Assembly (NCBI GenBank): GCA_024401435.1
Contig: JAKSLB010000028.1
Location: forward strand, 1 to 44,111
DNA length: 44,111 nt
Direction: 5' to 3'
From: Paludibacteraceae bacterium
GTDB lineage: Bacteria; Bacteroidota; Bacteroidia; Bacteroidales; Paludibacteraceae
Part shown: positions 1 to 8,775 of the stretch, piece after piece
Numbering within the stretch: position 1 is the first letter of the stretch
Layout of the letters: every line of letters begins with the position of its first letter
Notes under the pieces: generated by a model
Told to the model about the DNA's origin: nothing
The model's database searches: none
The model's input: the letters and a program-made list of their open reading frames with translations, nothing else
Made by a program: the position numbers and the translations under genes

Positions 1-55
1 ATTCTATAGAGAATTTAATATTTAATTTAATGTCCAACTTTCGGGGTTCAGTTCA
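1..55. mobile_element. possible terminal end of an IS3-like element (partial)
   Basis: Positions 31-55 read, on the minus strand, TGAACTGAACCCCGAAAGTT followed by GGACA. This resembles the terminal inverted repeats of IS3-family elements, which begin with TG and often carry a C-rich run followed by AAAGTT. If so, the element body lies to the left, outside the window, and only its last bases are seen. No transposase is visible, so the assignment rests on the end alone. A similar sequence occurs at 24403-24422. Confidence 0.3.
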
Positions 56-96
56 GCATTCGTACATCCCCTTCACATTTACAGGGAAAATCCCTA

Positions 97-3000
97 TCAC
101 TCCTTTATTATTGTACGACTATAAGTAATGCCATCCGTTAAAATCTCCAAATGATAAATACCTGTTGTTAATGAAGTCATATCGACAGAGGAAGAAGCAT
201 CCAATTTCTCGACCATCATTACCAAACGACCCATATTATCAAATACATTCACATCCATGCTTTGTGCATCTTTTACCACTATATTAACAATATCCTGTAC
301 TGGGTTTGGATACACCTCCACTGTATTATTCTCCTCGTCATAATAGATATCCTCCTCATCGGTAGTGATACAGTTTGAAGAAGGAGCATAGACTGAACTA
401 TTTTTACCTCCAGGAGTTGGTGAATAAACAACACCATTTTCACAATCTCCAAACATTGTCCACTCAGATCCACCATCTGATGTAAGACCCATTGAACGAT
501 TAGCTGGCATTGGAATATACTCTGCTGAATTAACATTCTCCACATTATTTTCACAAACCATATTAATGCCCAACATAGCGGAAGAGGTGTTTTGCAACTT
601 AAATCCAACGTGCAAAGGACCACGGAATGGCTTTCCATCTGCCCAGAATACCAAACGGCTTTTTGGTGCCAACTTAGTCTCCTCGTATCCATAAGGAATC
701 ATATACTTAGTACTATTAGACATTTTGTCTGTCAAATACATACCTGCCAAATTGATAGTATCAGAGCCCATGTTGTAAACCTCAAACCAATCTGGATAAT
801 TACCATACTCATCAGAAGTTCCGCCATTCGCTTTATTAGATGAGCAAATCTCATTGATAACAAGTTCTGGTTGGATGCATTCCGTCTTCTGAACAAAGAT
901 AGCCTTAACCTTAGTAGCCTTATCTGCTGTCAAAGTATACACTGGATTAGTGCTAACATAATCTATCACCTGATTAGAACCTGTCAAAGAACTCATGTCA
1001 CAAACAAATGTTAAGTCACTACTTTGAGCCTCATGTTGGTGAACTTCAACTGCGATTACGTTCTTTCCTTGTTTCCATGCAGATGCTGGAATTAAGAAAC
1101 TCTTCGTCTCGTTATTGGCATATTGACCACAATATTTAGTTGGAGATACTGGATCACCAGAAATATTAGCACGTTCAATCTCAACACCATTCACGTAGAA
1201 GACAAATGCGTCATCATACATAATATCCACATTAACATCCTTCAACGCTGAACAATCCTCTACATCAATAGTAGAACGGAAGAATACTGCAGCATAATGA
1301 TTTCCTTCCTCACCCGATTCAATAAATGTATCATAGAAAGAAGCCTCTGAAGATTTAGCATATCCCATTTTGCCATGACCTGATTTCCAACTTGAATCAT
1401 CGAAATCAACTTTTTTCCAATCGCTTGAAGGTCCATCTTGTGAGGTGAAATACTTCCATGTCATATTATTGCTAACAGAAGATACAGCACCATTCAATTG
1501 CCATCCTGCAAAATCATATCCAGCAGGTGCAATAGCCTCCAATTTCAACTCTTTATTGGCAAAATACTTACCAGAGAAAGATGATGCAGGAAGCATCTCT
1601 CCATTCATCATAATATGTGCGTTTGCATGAGAAGAAGAAACCTTCAATGAAATGGTAGTATCCAATCCATAAAATTCTCTAAGATGATTATATACAATAT
1701 CAGGTCTTTCTTTAGCAAATGTCATCATTCCATTTGAACTTAAATCTGTATTGAAAGCAGCTTTGTATTCATTATCCACCAAACTAGAGATACTGTCCCA
1801 TACAGCTGAAACCCTATCATATTGGAATGTAGTACCCAAATGAACAATGAATCTGTTTAAGAATCTCTCTTTAAACGTTGGGTTCTTCATCAAATTCTTG
1901 AAGATTGTTACCTCATAACTCTTTTCATTTGCCCAGTTTGTTTTTTCCTCTCCCATACACCATTTAATCATATTTAAGGATGATGTACAATAATTAGGAG
2001 AACTACCACCATACAAACCGAAGCCAAAGTCTGTGTCAAACAATACCCAACGGAAACGACCATTTTCATGTTCACGCCACATCTTTGTATTATTACCTGG
2101 CCAATCGGTATTGACAATGAATTGTTCAAATATCTCATAATCCAAATACTCATCCATATCAATCATCATTGACGCTTTTGAATAGAAATCGTCACTTTTC
2201 TTATCACTACTTTCTAAAAATGAAACCATCTTGTCATAAGCATTCTTGTCACCACACGTACAAACGACGCCATCCTTAGTTGTTATTTCCAACACATCAA
2301 TATCTTTAGAATCTAATCCATAATTAGACTCGACATATGCTTTATTAGTACGTTCACGAAGTCCCATCAAACCTTTATATTCACCATTGATGTAATAAGC
2401 AACAGGTTGATAAGCTTGATAATCAATTTGCATTGGTTTAGCAATCGATTGCATAAATCCATCACGACAACGAACATATTGTGCCTCGTATGCATTTCCA
2501 CCATTTCTTAATTGAAGTGATTTATACTTGTTTCCAACCTTATCTTCAAAGAAGTCATATTTAAGTTTGGAATTTCCAGAACCCATTCTATTACCAGCCT
2601 TGATCTTTAACGATTTTATTCTATTATTATCGCCTCTTGAACAACCTCCCATCACGGCAACTTCAGCCTCATGAGACAACACTTGCTGATCGTTGACGAT
2701 ATATTCAAAATTAACAGGACGTGTCCAATCTTGTAAATAATTAGCTCTACCAAAATCTCTTAGGCAATCAGTCTCTGGCTCTTTTCCATTTGTACCAACG
2801 ACACAAATACCTATTTGATCATCATAAAAATTCTTTTGATCTGTCACAATAGAAACAATTGGAAGGGTAAAACCACCCACAGCCTCATGTTTACTATCAA
2901 CAAAGATGAAACTACCTGTCAATATAGAGCTGGAAATCATTCCATCCTTATACGCTCTGGCACGAATCACCTTATTGCCATCTACAGAAATAGAACCTTG

Positions 3001-3678
3001 ATAAACTTTTTTATCCTTAGTAGGTTCTGATCCATCTGTTGTATAATAAATTGTTGCACCCTCTGTCTGCGTAGACAAATATACATTACCACCATGTCTT
3101 ATTACACCAGGAACGATATCACCACTAAACTTAGGTTGTGCACATCGACCTGTAGACAAACTTGCATAAGCTACACCATTTTTTGCCTTAGGAGTAGGTT
3201 CCATATATCCACGACCTTCTAATCCTATTCCATAAGAAACGTAGGTTTGTGTTGCTTTATAGACGAATGAGTCTACTTGAGCACCGGAAGCATCACGAAT
3301 CACCAAGATTCCACCATCAGAATCCAATTTGATATCGCGTCTGCTATCCATATCAGACCCATCAAAGAAAAATAATTTATATGCGTCACCTGAGATAGTC
3401 TTATCTTCAGTTACTTTCCAAGTCCAATCATACTTATACGTTCCATCATCTTGTGACTTGTAATGCACAAACTTGTACCCTTTTAAATTTACGCTACTCG
3501 TAGCGTTATTGTAAACCTCAACCCATCCTGGATAATTGTAATTCTCCATATAAGTTGAAACATTGCATGGCATCACCTCATTCACTTTAACATCCGCATT
3601 TGCCGATAATCCGAATGACAACATCGCAAATACCATTGCGACCTTTGTCTGATTGAACTGAAATTTTTCCATACGCAT
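97..3678 (-). CDS. Secreted CotH-family protein with lamin-tail domains and T9SS sorting tail (CotH1)
   Basis: A 1193-residue secreted protein. Visible order: signal peptide (1-28), lamin-tail domain (about 29-165), chitobiase-C-terminal-like domain with the TDGSEPT motif (about 188-262), CotH domain (about 270-640), a divergent InlB-type segment (about 675-735), a galactose-binding-like jelly roll (about 740-910), a second lamin-tail domain (about 955-1090), and a type IX sorting tail (1121-1193) starting with EVYPNP and ending in TIIKE. The CotH domain keeps GLRERTNKAYVESNYG, an NTD...NN segment and the acidic FDTDFGFG, which match the kinase active-site motifs of Bacillus CotH. CotH proteins are atypical protein kinases; the substrate here is unknown. 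An alternative start is the second Met at 3672. It is monocistronic in appearance and paralogous to the gene at 27265. Confidence 0.85.
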   Translation of the reverse strand: MRMEKFQFNQTKVAMVFAMLSFGLSANADVKVNEVMPCNVSTYMENYNYPGWVEVYNNATSSVNLKGYKFVHYKSQDDGTYKYDWTWKVTEDKTISGDAYKLFFFDGSDMDSRRDIKLDSDGGILVIRDASGAQVDSFVYKATQTYVSYGIGLEGRGYMEPTPKAKNGVAYASLSTGRCAQPKFSGDIVPGVIRHGGNVYLSTQTEGATIYYTTDGSEPTKDKKVYQGSISVDGNKVIRARAYKDGMISSSILTGSFIFVDSKHEAVGGFTLPIVSIVTDQKNFYDDQIGICVVGTNGKEPETDCLRDFGRANYLQDWTRPVNFEYIVNDQQVLSHEAEVAVMGGCSRGDNNRIKSLKIKAGNRMGSGNSKLKYDFFEDKVGNKYKSLQLRNGGNAYEAQYVRCRDGFMQSIAKPMQIDYQAYQPVAYYINGEYKGLMGLRERTNKAYVESNYGLDSKDIDVLEITTKDGVVCTCGDKNAYDKMVSFLESSDKKSDDFYSKASMMIDMDEYLDYEIFEQFIVNTDWPGNNTKMWREHENGRFRWVLFDTDFGFGLYGGSSPNYCTSSLNMIKWCMGEEKTNWANEKSYEVTIFKNLMKNPTFKERFLNRFIVHLGTTFQYDRVSAVWDSISSLVDNEYKAAFNTDLSSNGMMTFAKERPDIVYNHLREFYGLDTTISLKVSSSHANAHIMMNGEMLPASSFSGKYFANKELKLEAIAPAGYDFAGWQLNGAVSSVSNNMTWKYFTSQDGPSSDWKKVDFDDSSWKSGHGKMGYAKSSEASFYDTFIESGEEGNHYAAVFFRSTIDVEDCSALKDVNVDIMYDDAFVFYVNGVEIERANISGDPVSPTKYCGQYANNETKSFLIPASAWKQGKNVIAVEVHQHEAQSSDLTFVCDMSSLTGSNQVIDYVSTNPVYTLTADKATKVKAIFVQKTECIQPELVINEICSSNKANGGTSDEYGNYPDWFEVYNMGSDTINLAGMYLTDKMSNSTKYMIPYGYEETKLAPKSRLVFWADGKPFRGPLHVGFKLQNTSSAMLGINMVCENNVENVNSAEYIPMPANRSMGLTSDGGSEWTMFGDCENGVVYSPTPGGKNSSVYAPSSNCITTDEEDIYYDEENNTVEVYPNPVQDIVNIVVKDAQSMDVNVFDNMGRLVMMVEKLDASSSVDMTSLTTGIYHLEILTDGITYSRTIIKE

Positions 3679-4083
3679 TTACTTTTTAAAAACCACACCA
3701 TTTTAATAAAGACCGTTAAATAATTAAAAAAATTAAACAAACAATACAACAAATTAAATCACCATTTTTTATAAAGAGAAAAGCCCTACCACAGAAAAGT
3801 TCCCTTTTCCGCGATTTTCAGCTAATGAATTTGGATTTTTCCCCCTTAAACTCGCTCCTAATTTAGGAATTTTTTTTATTCACCAAAAAAAAATCTAATT
3901 TTTTTCATTCAATTCAGTTAATACCAACCATTTTTCGTTAACAAATATCTTTTTAAGATATATAATAATCAATACAGTATAATAATATAGCTATATTTAT
4001 GTTAATATTTATTAATTTGTAAATTTCTTCTGTTTAATTGCTATACAATCCTATTTCTCAACAATAGTTTTTTTTAACATCTA
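3679..4083. other. AT-rich intergenic region
   Basis: A 405-bp spacer between the CotH1 start and the MFS stop, both on the minus strand. It must contain the CotH1 promoter and 5' leader, but I found no clean TAnnTTTG box. There is a short imperfect palindrome around 3849-3866 (TCCTAATTTAGGA). No coding sequence or RNA gene was recognised. Confidence 0.6.
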
Positions 4084-5304
4084 TTAACTCTTTCTGCCTT
4101 GTGTTAAGGTGTTTCCTCCATGTTGTACTAACAAAGTACGATTTCTCTTTTCTTTCCTTTGATAGGAAACTGTTAAGATTGTCATAACAATCGTTAAACA
4201 CCAAATATAAAAAAACGACGCTCTCATTCCGAAAGCATCTGCTATCAGTCCAATCACAAATGGTCCGAAAAGGAAACCAGTTCCACTTATCGTATTCACC
4301 ATAGCTATTCCCATAGCTGGTGTTACATCTTTTTGTCTGCCTGCCAAACTATATATAATAGGCACTAAACAGGATATTCCGAGCCCTGCTATTAACAAAC
4401 CGACAAATGCGAAATAATAAGCTTTATTTAATATAATAATGAGAACTCCCAAAGCAGCACAAAAACAGCATACCATTAAAATCGATGATTCACTATGCTT
4501 TTTACGAATAGCATCACAAAAAAATCTTCCGAGTGACATAAATGCAGCATAAATAGCCAATCCTAAAGGAGCTAAATATTCTGGAAATTCAACGACCGTA
4601 TGCATGTAAACAGTACTCCAATTGGAAACGCTTCCCTCTACTACCCTACCACACAATGCAACGAAAGCGAGAAATAATAGCAATCCTTTAGGGAAAAGGA
4701 TTTTCTTTTTGAATGGCATTTTAAATTCAACAATCGTTTCTTTCAGATAGTATTGTCGAATAAATGCAAATAACGCCAACGAGAAAAGAGAAACCAAGAA
4801 ATAATGCAATTGGACAGAAACACCTGTAGAAATAAATACCACACTCAAGACAGAACCTGCACACACGCCAACATAAAAAAAGGCATGAAACATAGATATG
4901 ATAGGTTTTTTATAGGCATTCTCCACTATGATAGAATTACCGTTCATTGCAACGTCCAACATGGAAACAAAAGAGCCATAGAGGAATCCAATAATATAGA
5001 GTGCAACAATATTAGGCATTTGAGCTAATAATGGTAACAATAAAATATAGACAAAACCAGCCAATGTCATCTTTTTACTTCCAAAGCGAGCCATCAAGTG
5101 AACGCACAAAGGCATTGTGCATAAAGAGCCAATAGACATAGACAAAGGAACACCACTAAGTTGCGTCATTGTCATTCCATAACAAATCTTTAAATCTGGA
5201 TAACGAGATAATAAAGTCGCAAAAATAAATCCGCATAAAAAATATTGAACTAACAATGCTTCACGTGCATGTTGTTTCGTTTTGGTAATAGAATTCGATT
5301 TCAT
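4084..5304 (-). CDS. MFS transporter, YbjJ-like
   Basis: A 406-residue integral membrane protein with about 12 hydrophobic segments, the usual size for the major facilitator superfamily. The N-terminus has FLCGFIFATLLSRYPDLK, and the fourth-helix region has MLDVAMNGNSIIVE, resembling the D-V-A-M-N signature of YbjJ/fucose-permease-like transporters. A short basic loop (ARFGSKK) follows helix 2, as in the MFS motif A position. It likely sits in the inner membrane and exports or imports a small solute by proton coupling; the substrate cannot be read from the sequence. It is a single gene, divergent from the DUF4230 operon. Confidence 0.8.
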   Translation of the reverse strand: MKSNSITKTKQHAREALLVQYFLCGFIFATLLSRYPDLKICYGMTMTQLSGVPLSMSIGSLCTMPLCVHLMARFGSKKMTLAGFVYILLLPLLAQMPNIVALYIIGFLYGSFVSMLDVAMNGNSIIVENAYKKPIISMFHAFFYVGVCAGSVLSVVFISTGVSVQLHYFLVSLFSLALFAFIRQYYLKETIVEFKMPFKKKILFPKGLLLFLAFVALCGRVVEGSVSNWSTVYMHTVVEFPEYLAPLGLAIYAAFMSLGRFFCDAIRKKHSESSILMVCCFCAALGVLIIILNKAYYFAFVGLLIAGLGISCLVPIIYSLAGRQKDVTPAMGIAMVNTISGTGFLFGPFVIGLIADAFGMRASFFYIWCLTIVMTILTVSYQRKEKRNRTLLVQHGGNTLTQGRKS

Positions 5305-5388
5305 ATAACACCGATCTCAAGAACGTCCAAAGTTACGCTAAAAACTTCTATATACAATTCCTTTTTTACATTTTTATAGAAAATCCGT

Positions 5389-5396
5389 TATATTTG
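5389..5396 (+). promoter_or_regulatory. candidate -7 box of the DUF4230 operon
   Basis: TATATTTG matches the Bacteroidota primary-sigma -7 consensus TAnnTTTG and lies about 29 bp upstream of the ATG at 5425. The -33 box at the expected distance is weak. Confidence 0.5.
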
Positions 5397-5424
5397 CACA
5401 AGTTATAATTTGAATAATATTCGT

Positions 5425-5994
5425 ATGAAAAAAAATTTTATAATTGGTCTCTGTGGACTAACCTTATTCCTCTCTTCATGCGATCAAAAAGAGGGAGTAT
5501 CATTAACGGAACAAATGAATGCCAAGAGTCAAGAATTGACTGAGATGGCTGAATTAGGTTCTGTAGAATACACCATCACAAAAATCGTTAAGGCAGAAGA
5601 TGCTGCATGGTATAAAATTGGAGATCGTAAAATTTTGTTCTCATGTAAAGCTCTATTAAAAGCAGGCATTGATTTAAGCAACTTTTCCTCTGCCGATATG
5701 GAAATAAACGAAGAGACCAAAAGCATCACTCTCTTCCTTCCTAAGGCAAAACTACTTAGCATAAACATGCCTCCAGAAGATATCAAATTGGCATATGAAA
5801 AAGTTTCCATCACACGTGCCAACTTTACGGCTGAAGAACGAACAAACCTACTTAAACAAGGCGAAGAAGATATCATCGCGAGTGTTCCAGAATTAGGCAT
5901 ACTAAACGAAGCAGAGAAAAACGCAACTGATTTTTTCAAAGCAATGCTTTCTCAAATGGGTTTTCAAAATATCATAATCAAATTTAAGCAATGA
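5425..5994 (+). CDS. DUF4230 lipoprotein
   Basis: A 189-residue protein with a lipoprotein signal (basic MKKN, hydrophobic stretch, lipobox LSSC with Cys at about residue 20), then a DUF4230 domain. The domain is recognised by the pattern Y-K-I-G-D-R-K-I-L-F with a following AGIDLS and a strand FLPKAKLL, and a C-terminal amphipathic region ending in a short strand. The family is of unknown function and common in Bacteroidota. I chose ATG 5425 rather than an upstream in-frame TTG at 5410 because the signal peptide starts there and the promoter is close. The stop overlaps the next start (ATGA), so the two genes are translationally coupled. Confidence 0.82.
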   Translation: MKKNFIIGLCGLTLFLSSCDQKEGVSLTEQMNAKSQELTEMAELGSVEYTITKIVKAEDAAWYKIGDRKILFSCKALLKAGIDLSNFSSADMEINEETKSITLFLPKAKLLSINMPPEDIKLAYEKVSITRANFTAEERTNLLKQGEEDIIASVPELGILNEAEKNATDFFKAMLSQMGFQNIIIKFKQ

Positions 5995-6617
5995 AAACAT
6001 TCCTAAAATTCATATTATTCTTAGCCATCATCCTTGGTGCGCTCTATTTTTGCTGGCAATCAGGTCTTTTAGATAAATATCTGAACAAAGACAATGAACT
6101 CAAAATAGACAAAACGGAAAATATCATAGAAGAAATCAAAAAGATTTCTGAATTCACCACCACTTGTTTTTACGAAGAACTTGTTCTCAACGAAAAGAAG
6201 GCAAGTAAATGGGTAGACAACAAAGCTGGTTCTCTGCTTTCCAAAATAACTGGAAAAGAAAAAAGCGACATTTCAAGTGATGATATTGCTATTATTGCAA
6301 AGGGTAAAGTTCGTGCGGGATTTGATTTATCTAACATGTCAGACTCTACTCTTGCCTTCCATGGTGATACCATTGTAATGACACTTCCAAAGGCAGAAAT
6401 TTTCGATGTCATCATCAATCCTTCCGGATTCGAAATCTATAATGAAGAAGGAACATGGAGCCACGAACAAATCACTGAGATTGAGAACAAAGCGAAAGAT
6501 AAACTTCAACAAGATGCCATAGAAAGCGGCATACTTGAAAAAGCCGAAACTTCGGGGAAAGCCAAGTTATCAGACCTATTTAAAAGTTTTGGTTATAAAG
6601 TGGTAAAATTCAATTGA
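5991..6617 (+). CDS. DUF4230 protein, membrane-anchored
   Basis: A 208-residue protein starting with one membrane segment (about residues 4-24) and no lipobox, followed by the same DUF4230 fold as its upstream neighbour: I-A-K-G-K-V-R-A-G-F-D-L-S and the strand TLPKAEIFDV. The pair overlaps by 4 bases, which suggests a hetero-complex at the membrane: one partner anchored by lipid, the other by a helix. Function is not known for the family; the complex is my inference. The operon ends at a strong hairpin at 6637. Confidence 0.82.
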   Translation: MKTFLKFILFLAIILGALYFCWQSGLLDKYLNKDNELKIDKTENIIEEIKKISEFTTTCFYEELVLNEKKASKWVDNKAGSLLSKITGKEKSDISSDDIAIIAKGKVRAGFDLSNMSDSTLAFHGDTIVMTLPKAEIFDVIINPSGFEIYNEEGTWSHEQITEIENKAKDKLQQDAIESGILEKAETSGKAKLSDLFKSFGYKVVKFN

Positions 6618-6636
6618 CCACCTATATATAAGCACA

Positions 6637-6670
6637 AAAAGGGGAGTTTCACAACGTGACACTCCCCTTT
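6637..6670. terminator. bidirectional terminator between DUF4230 operon and folA
   Basis: An inverted repeat pairs AAAGGGGAGT with ACTCCCCTTT, extended by TCAC/GTGA with one mismatch, around a short loop. It is flanked by A-rich sequence on the left and T-rich sequence on the right, and lies between convergent genes. Confidence 0.8.
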
Positions 6671-6688
6671 CGTTATTCTTAGGCACTA

Positions 6689-7177
6689 CTATTTTCTACA
6701 ATAATCTATAAAATCATAATCAAAATCATTCTTCTCGTCAGATTTCATCTTTTCCATAGCAACCTCCTGCCATAAATCGTTTTCCAATTCAGGGAAGGTC
6801 GTATCTCCATCAATAACCGTATGTACACGTGTCAAATAGACCTTCGAAGCTAATGGTAAAAACTGACGGTAAACTTTACCTCCGCCAATGATAAAAACCT
6901 CTTCTTCATTTTGAATAGTTTTTTGAAATGTTTCCAATGAGTCAAAGACCTCAACATTCTCCACATCACCCGATTTCATAGTATGAGAGAGCACAACATT
7001 TCGACGATTAGGCAAAGCCTTCCCGATAGAAAGGAAAGTGTTTCTACCCATAACTATGGTATGACCTGTCGTCAGAGCTTTAAAACGTTTCAAATCGCTA
7101 GACAAATGCCATAATAAGCGATTGTCTTTACCAATCACGCCATTTTCAGAAACAGCAACTATAATGGATATCTTCAT
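6689..7177 (-). CDS. folA: Dihydrofolate reductase
   Basis: A 162-residue enzyme that reduces dihydrofolate to tetrahydrofolate with NADPH in the cytoplasm, for thymidylate, purine and methionine synthesis. Seen: N-terminal SIIVAVSENGVIGKDN, the substrate-binding segment LLWHLSSDLKRFK with the catalytic acid Asp28, the cofactor motif TIVMGRNTF, and the GGG segment VFIIGGGKVYRQF. Length is typical. It follows argG on the same strand, but a hairpin at 7189 separates them. thyA, its frequent neighbour, is not adjacent. Confidence 0.96.
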   Translation of the reverse strand: MKISIIVAVSENGVIGKDNRLLWHLSSDLKRFKALTTGHTIVMGRNTFLSIGKALPNRRNVVLSHTMKSGDVENVEVFDSLETFQKTIQNEEEVFIIGGGKVYRQFLPLASKVYLTRVHTVIDGDTTFPELENDLWQEVAMEKMKSDEKNDFDYDFIDYCRK

Positions 7178-7188
7178 ATACTTATGGT

Positions 7189-7222
7189 AAAAAAAGAAGG
7201 CGCACCTTAGTGAGATGCGCCT
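7189..7222 (-). terminator. Rho-independent terminator after argG
   Basis: On the minus strand, AGGCGCATCTC pairs with the following GGTGCGCCT and is followed directly by a run of T. It lies 20 bp beyond the argG stop and upstream of folA. Confidence 0.8.
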
Positions 7223-7242
7223 CCCATCAATTAAATTAAATA

Positions 7243-8451
7243 TTAGATATTATTACTTTCTTCTTTATGATTAGCATAATAAACACGAAGAGGAGTTGAA
7301 GTTACCTTAATAAATCCTTTGGCATCTTCAGAAGTCCAACCCTTGTTCATCTCACCATATTCACCAAATTTAGTCTTTACCAAATCATCTTTAGAATCAA
7401 CACCTACGGTAGAGAATGATAGAGGACGAAGTTCTAATGTAACCTCACCGTTCACATTACGTTGAGAGTTTTCAAGCATAGCCTCAATATCGCGCATAAC
7501 AGGCTCTAAGTACTGAGATTCATGTAAGAACATACCATACCAGTTAGCGACCTGATCTTTCCAATATTGTTGCCACTTAGACAACGTATATTTTTCCAAG
7601 AAACGGTGAGCACCAATAATCAACATTGGAGCAGCAGCCTCAAATCCCACACGACCTTTGATACCGATGATTGTATCACCAACGTGCATATCACGACCGA
7701 TACCATAAGCAGAACCGATTTTTTCTATTTCTTGAATACACTCGATTTTATCTTCGTAAACCTTTCCATTAACGGAGCAAACCTCACCATTTTTGAAACC
7801 AATTTTCAAAAGTTCGCTTCCACTCTCTTTTACTTGTTTCAAATAAGCACTTTCAGGTAAGCCTTGTTTAGAATCCAAAATTTCACCACCGCAGATTGAA
7901 GTACCCCAGATACCAACGTTATAAGAGTATTTCAACTTAGTCCAATCAGCGGAGAAACCATTTCTATTCAAATAATCGATTTCGTATTGACGAGTCAACG
8001 CCATATCACGAGTAAGCGTAATGATTTCGACACCAGGAGCCATTACCAAGAATGTCATATCGAAACGAACTTGGTCGTTACCAGCACCTGTTGAACCATG
8101 GGCGATAGCATCAGCACCTATTTCATTAGCATAACGAGCAATAGCCATACCTTGGAAGATACGCTCAGAAGAAACAGAAATAGGATAAGTACCATTACGA
8201 AGAACATTACCATAAACCATGTAACGAAGGCTTTTTTCGTAGTACTCTTTTGTTACATCAAGAGTTACATATTTTACAGCGCCCAACTTGTAAGCATTTT
8301 CTTCGTTTTGTTTTAATTGTTCTGCACTAAAACCACCTGTATTAGCACAAGCAGCATATACATCATATCCCTTCTCTTTCGCCAAATACATTACAGTGAA
8401 TGAAGTATCCAAACCACCACTGAACGCAACGACAACTTTCTTATTAGCCAT
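7243..8451 (-). CDS. argG: Argininosuccinate synthase
   Basis: A 402-residue cytoplasmic enzyme that joins citrulline and aspartate, using ATP, to form argininosuccinate. The N-type ATP pyrophosphatase loop AFSGGLDTS is at residues 9-17. The segments GSTGAGNDQVRFD and WGTSICGGEILD are typical of ArgG. It belongs to the arginine block argR - GNAT - argG on the minus strand. A 324-bp spacer containing a MITE-like element precedes its start, so its leader is unusually long. argC and argD, which follow in many Bacteroides, are not found here. Confidence 0.96.
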   Translation of the reverse strand: MANKKVVVAFSGGLDTSFTVMYLAKEKGYDVYAACANTGGFSAEQLKQNEENAYKLGAVKYVTLDVTKEYYEKSLRYMVYGNVLRNGTYPISVSSERIFQGMAIARYANEIGADAIAHGSTGAGNDQVRFDMTFLVMAPGVEIITLTRDMALTRQYEIDYLNRNGFSADWTKLKYSYNVGIWGTSICGGEILDSKQGLPESAYLKQVKESGSELLKIGFKNGEVCSVNGKVYEDKIECIQEIEKIGSAYGIGRDMHVGDTIIGIKGRVGFEAAAPMLIIGAHRFLEKYTLSKWQQYWKDQVANWYGMFLHESQYLEPVMRDIEAMLENSQRNVNGEVTLELRPLSFSTVGVDSKDDLVKTKFGEYGEMNKGWTSEDAKGFIKVTSTPLRVYYANHKEESNNI

Positions 8452-8561
8452 ATCTTTGTTTATTTTAATGGAGTTTTTCTATCATCCTAACAGCGACAAG
8501 AAATACTTGAATGACTGATATAGGAAACAGAAAAACTATTTTTTAATTGTAATCACTAAAG

Positions 8562-8759
8562 GGGACTTCTATAAATTCCCCGATTTTTTTTAACTTTTAA
8601 ATAAAGATTATTCTTTCATCTTTTGTGTGCTTTTGAATTTTTGTCACCAGCTTGCTGATTTTCACTCAGTCACAGTGTTCGTACTGTTCCTTCTTTTTAA
8701 ATCATCCATTTGTCTGACAAAATTTCCCAAATCACCACAAAGCAATTTATAGAAATCTC
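8562..8759. mobile_element. MITE-like element, 198 bp
   Basis: The left end GGGACTTCTATAAATT and the right end, read on the minus strand, GAGATTTCTATAAATT form inverted termini. The six bases CTAAAG occur immediately outside both ends (8556-8561 and 8760-8765), consistent with a short target duplication. There is no ORF inside. The interior holds small hairpins (ACAGT...ACTGT near 8673, CAGC...GCTG near 8650). It fills most of the argG leader. The last 38 bp match the sequence at 27225-27264 closely. Confidence 0.6.
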
Positions 8760-8775
8760 CTAAAGTTAGTAAGAC

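Noticed and set aside
3679-4083. Possible small RNA or tRNA in the 405-bp spacer
   Set aside because: Very AT-rich, no cloverleaf, no stable long hairpin with a T tail.
5529-5939. Open frame of 136 codons (minus) opposite the DUF4230 lipoprotein
   Set aside because: Antisense to a gene with signal peptide, promoter and family match; no start context.
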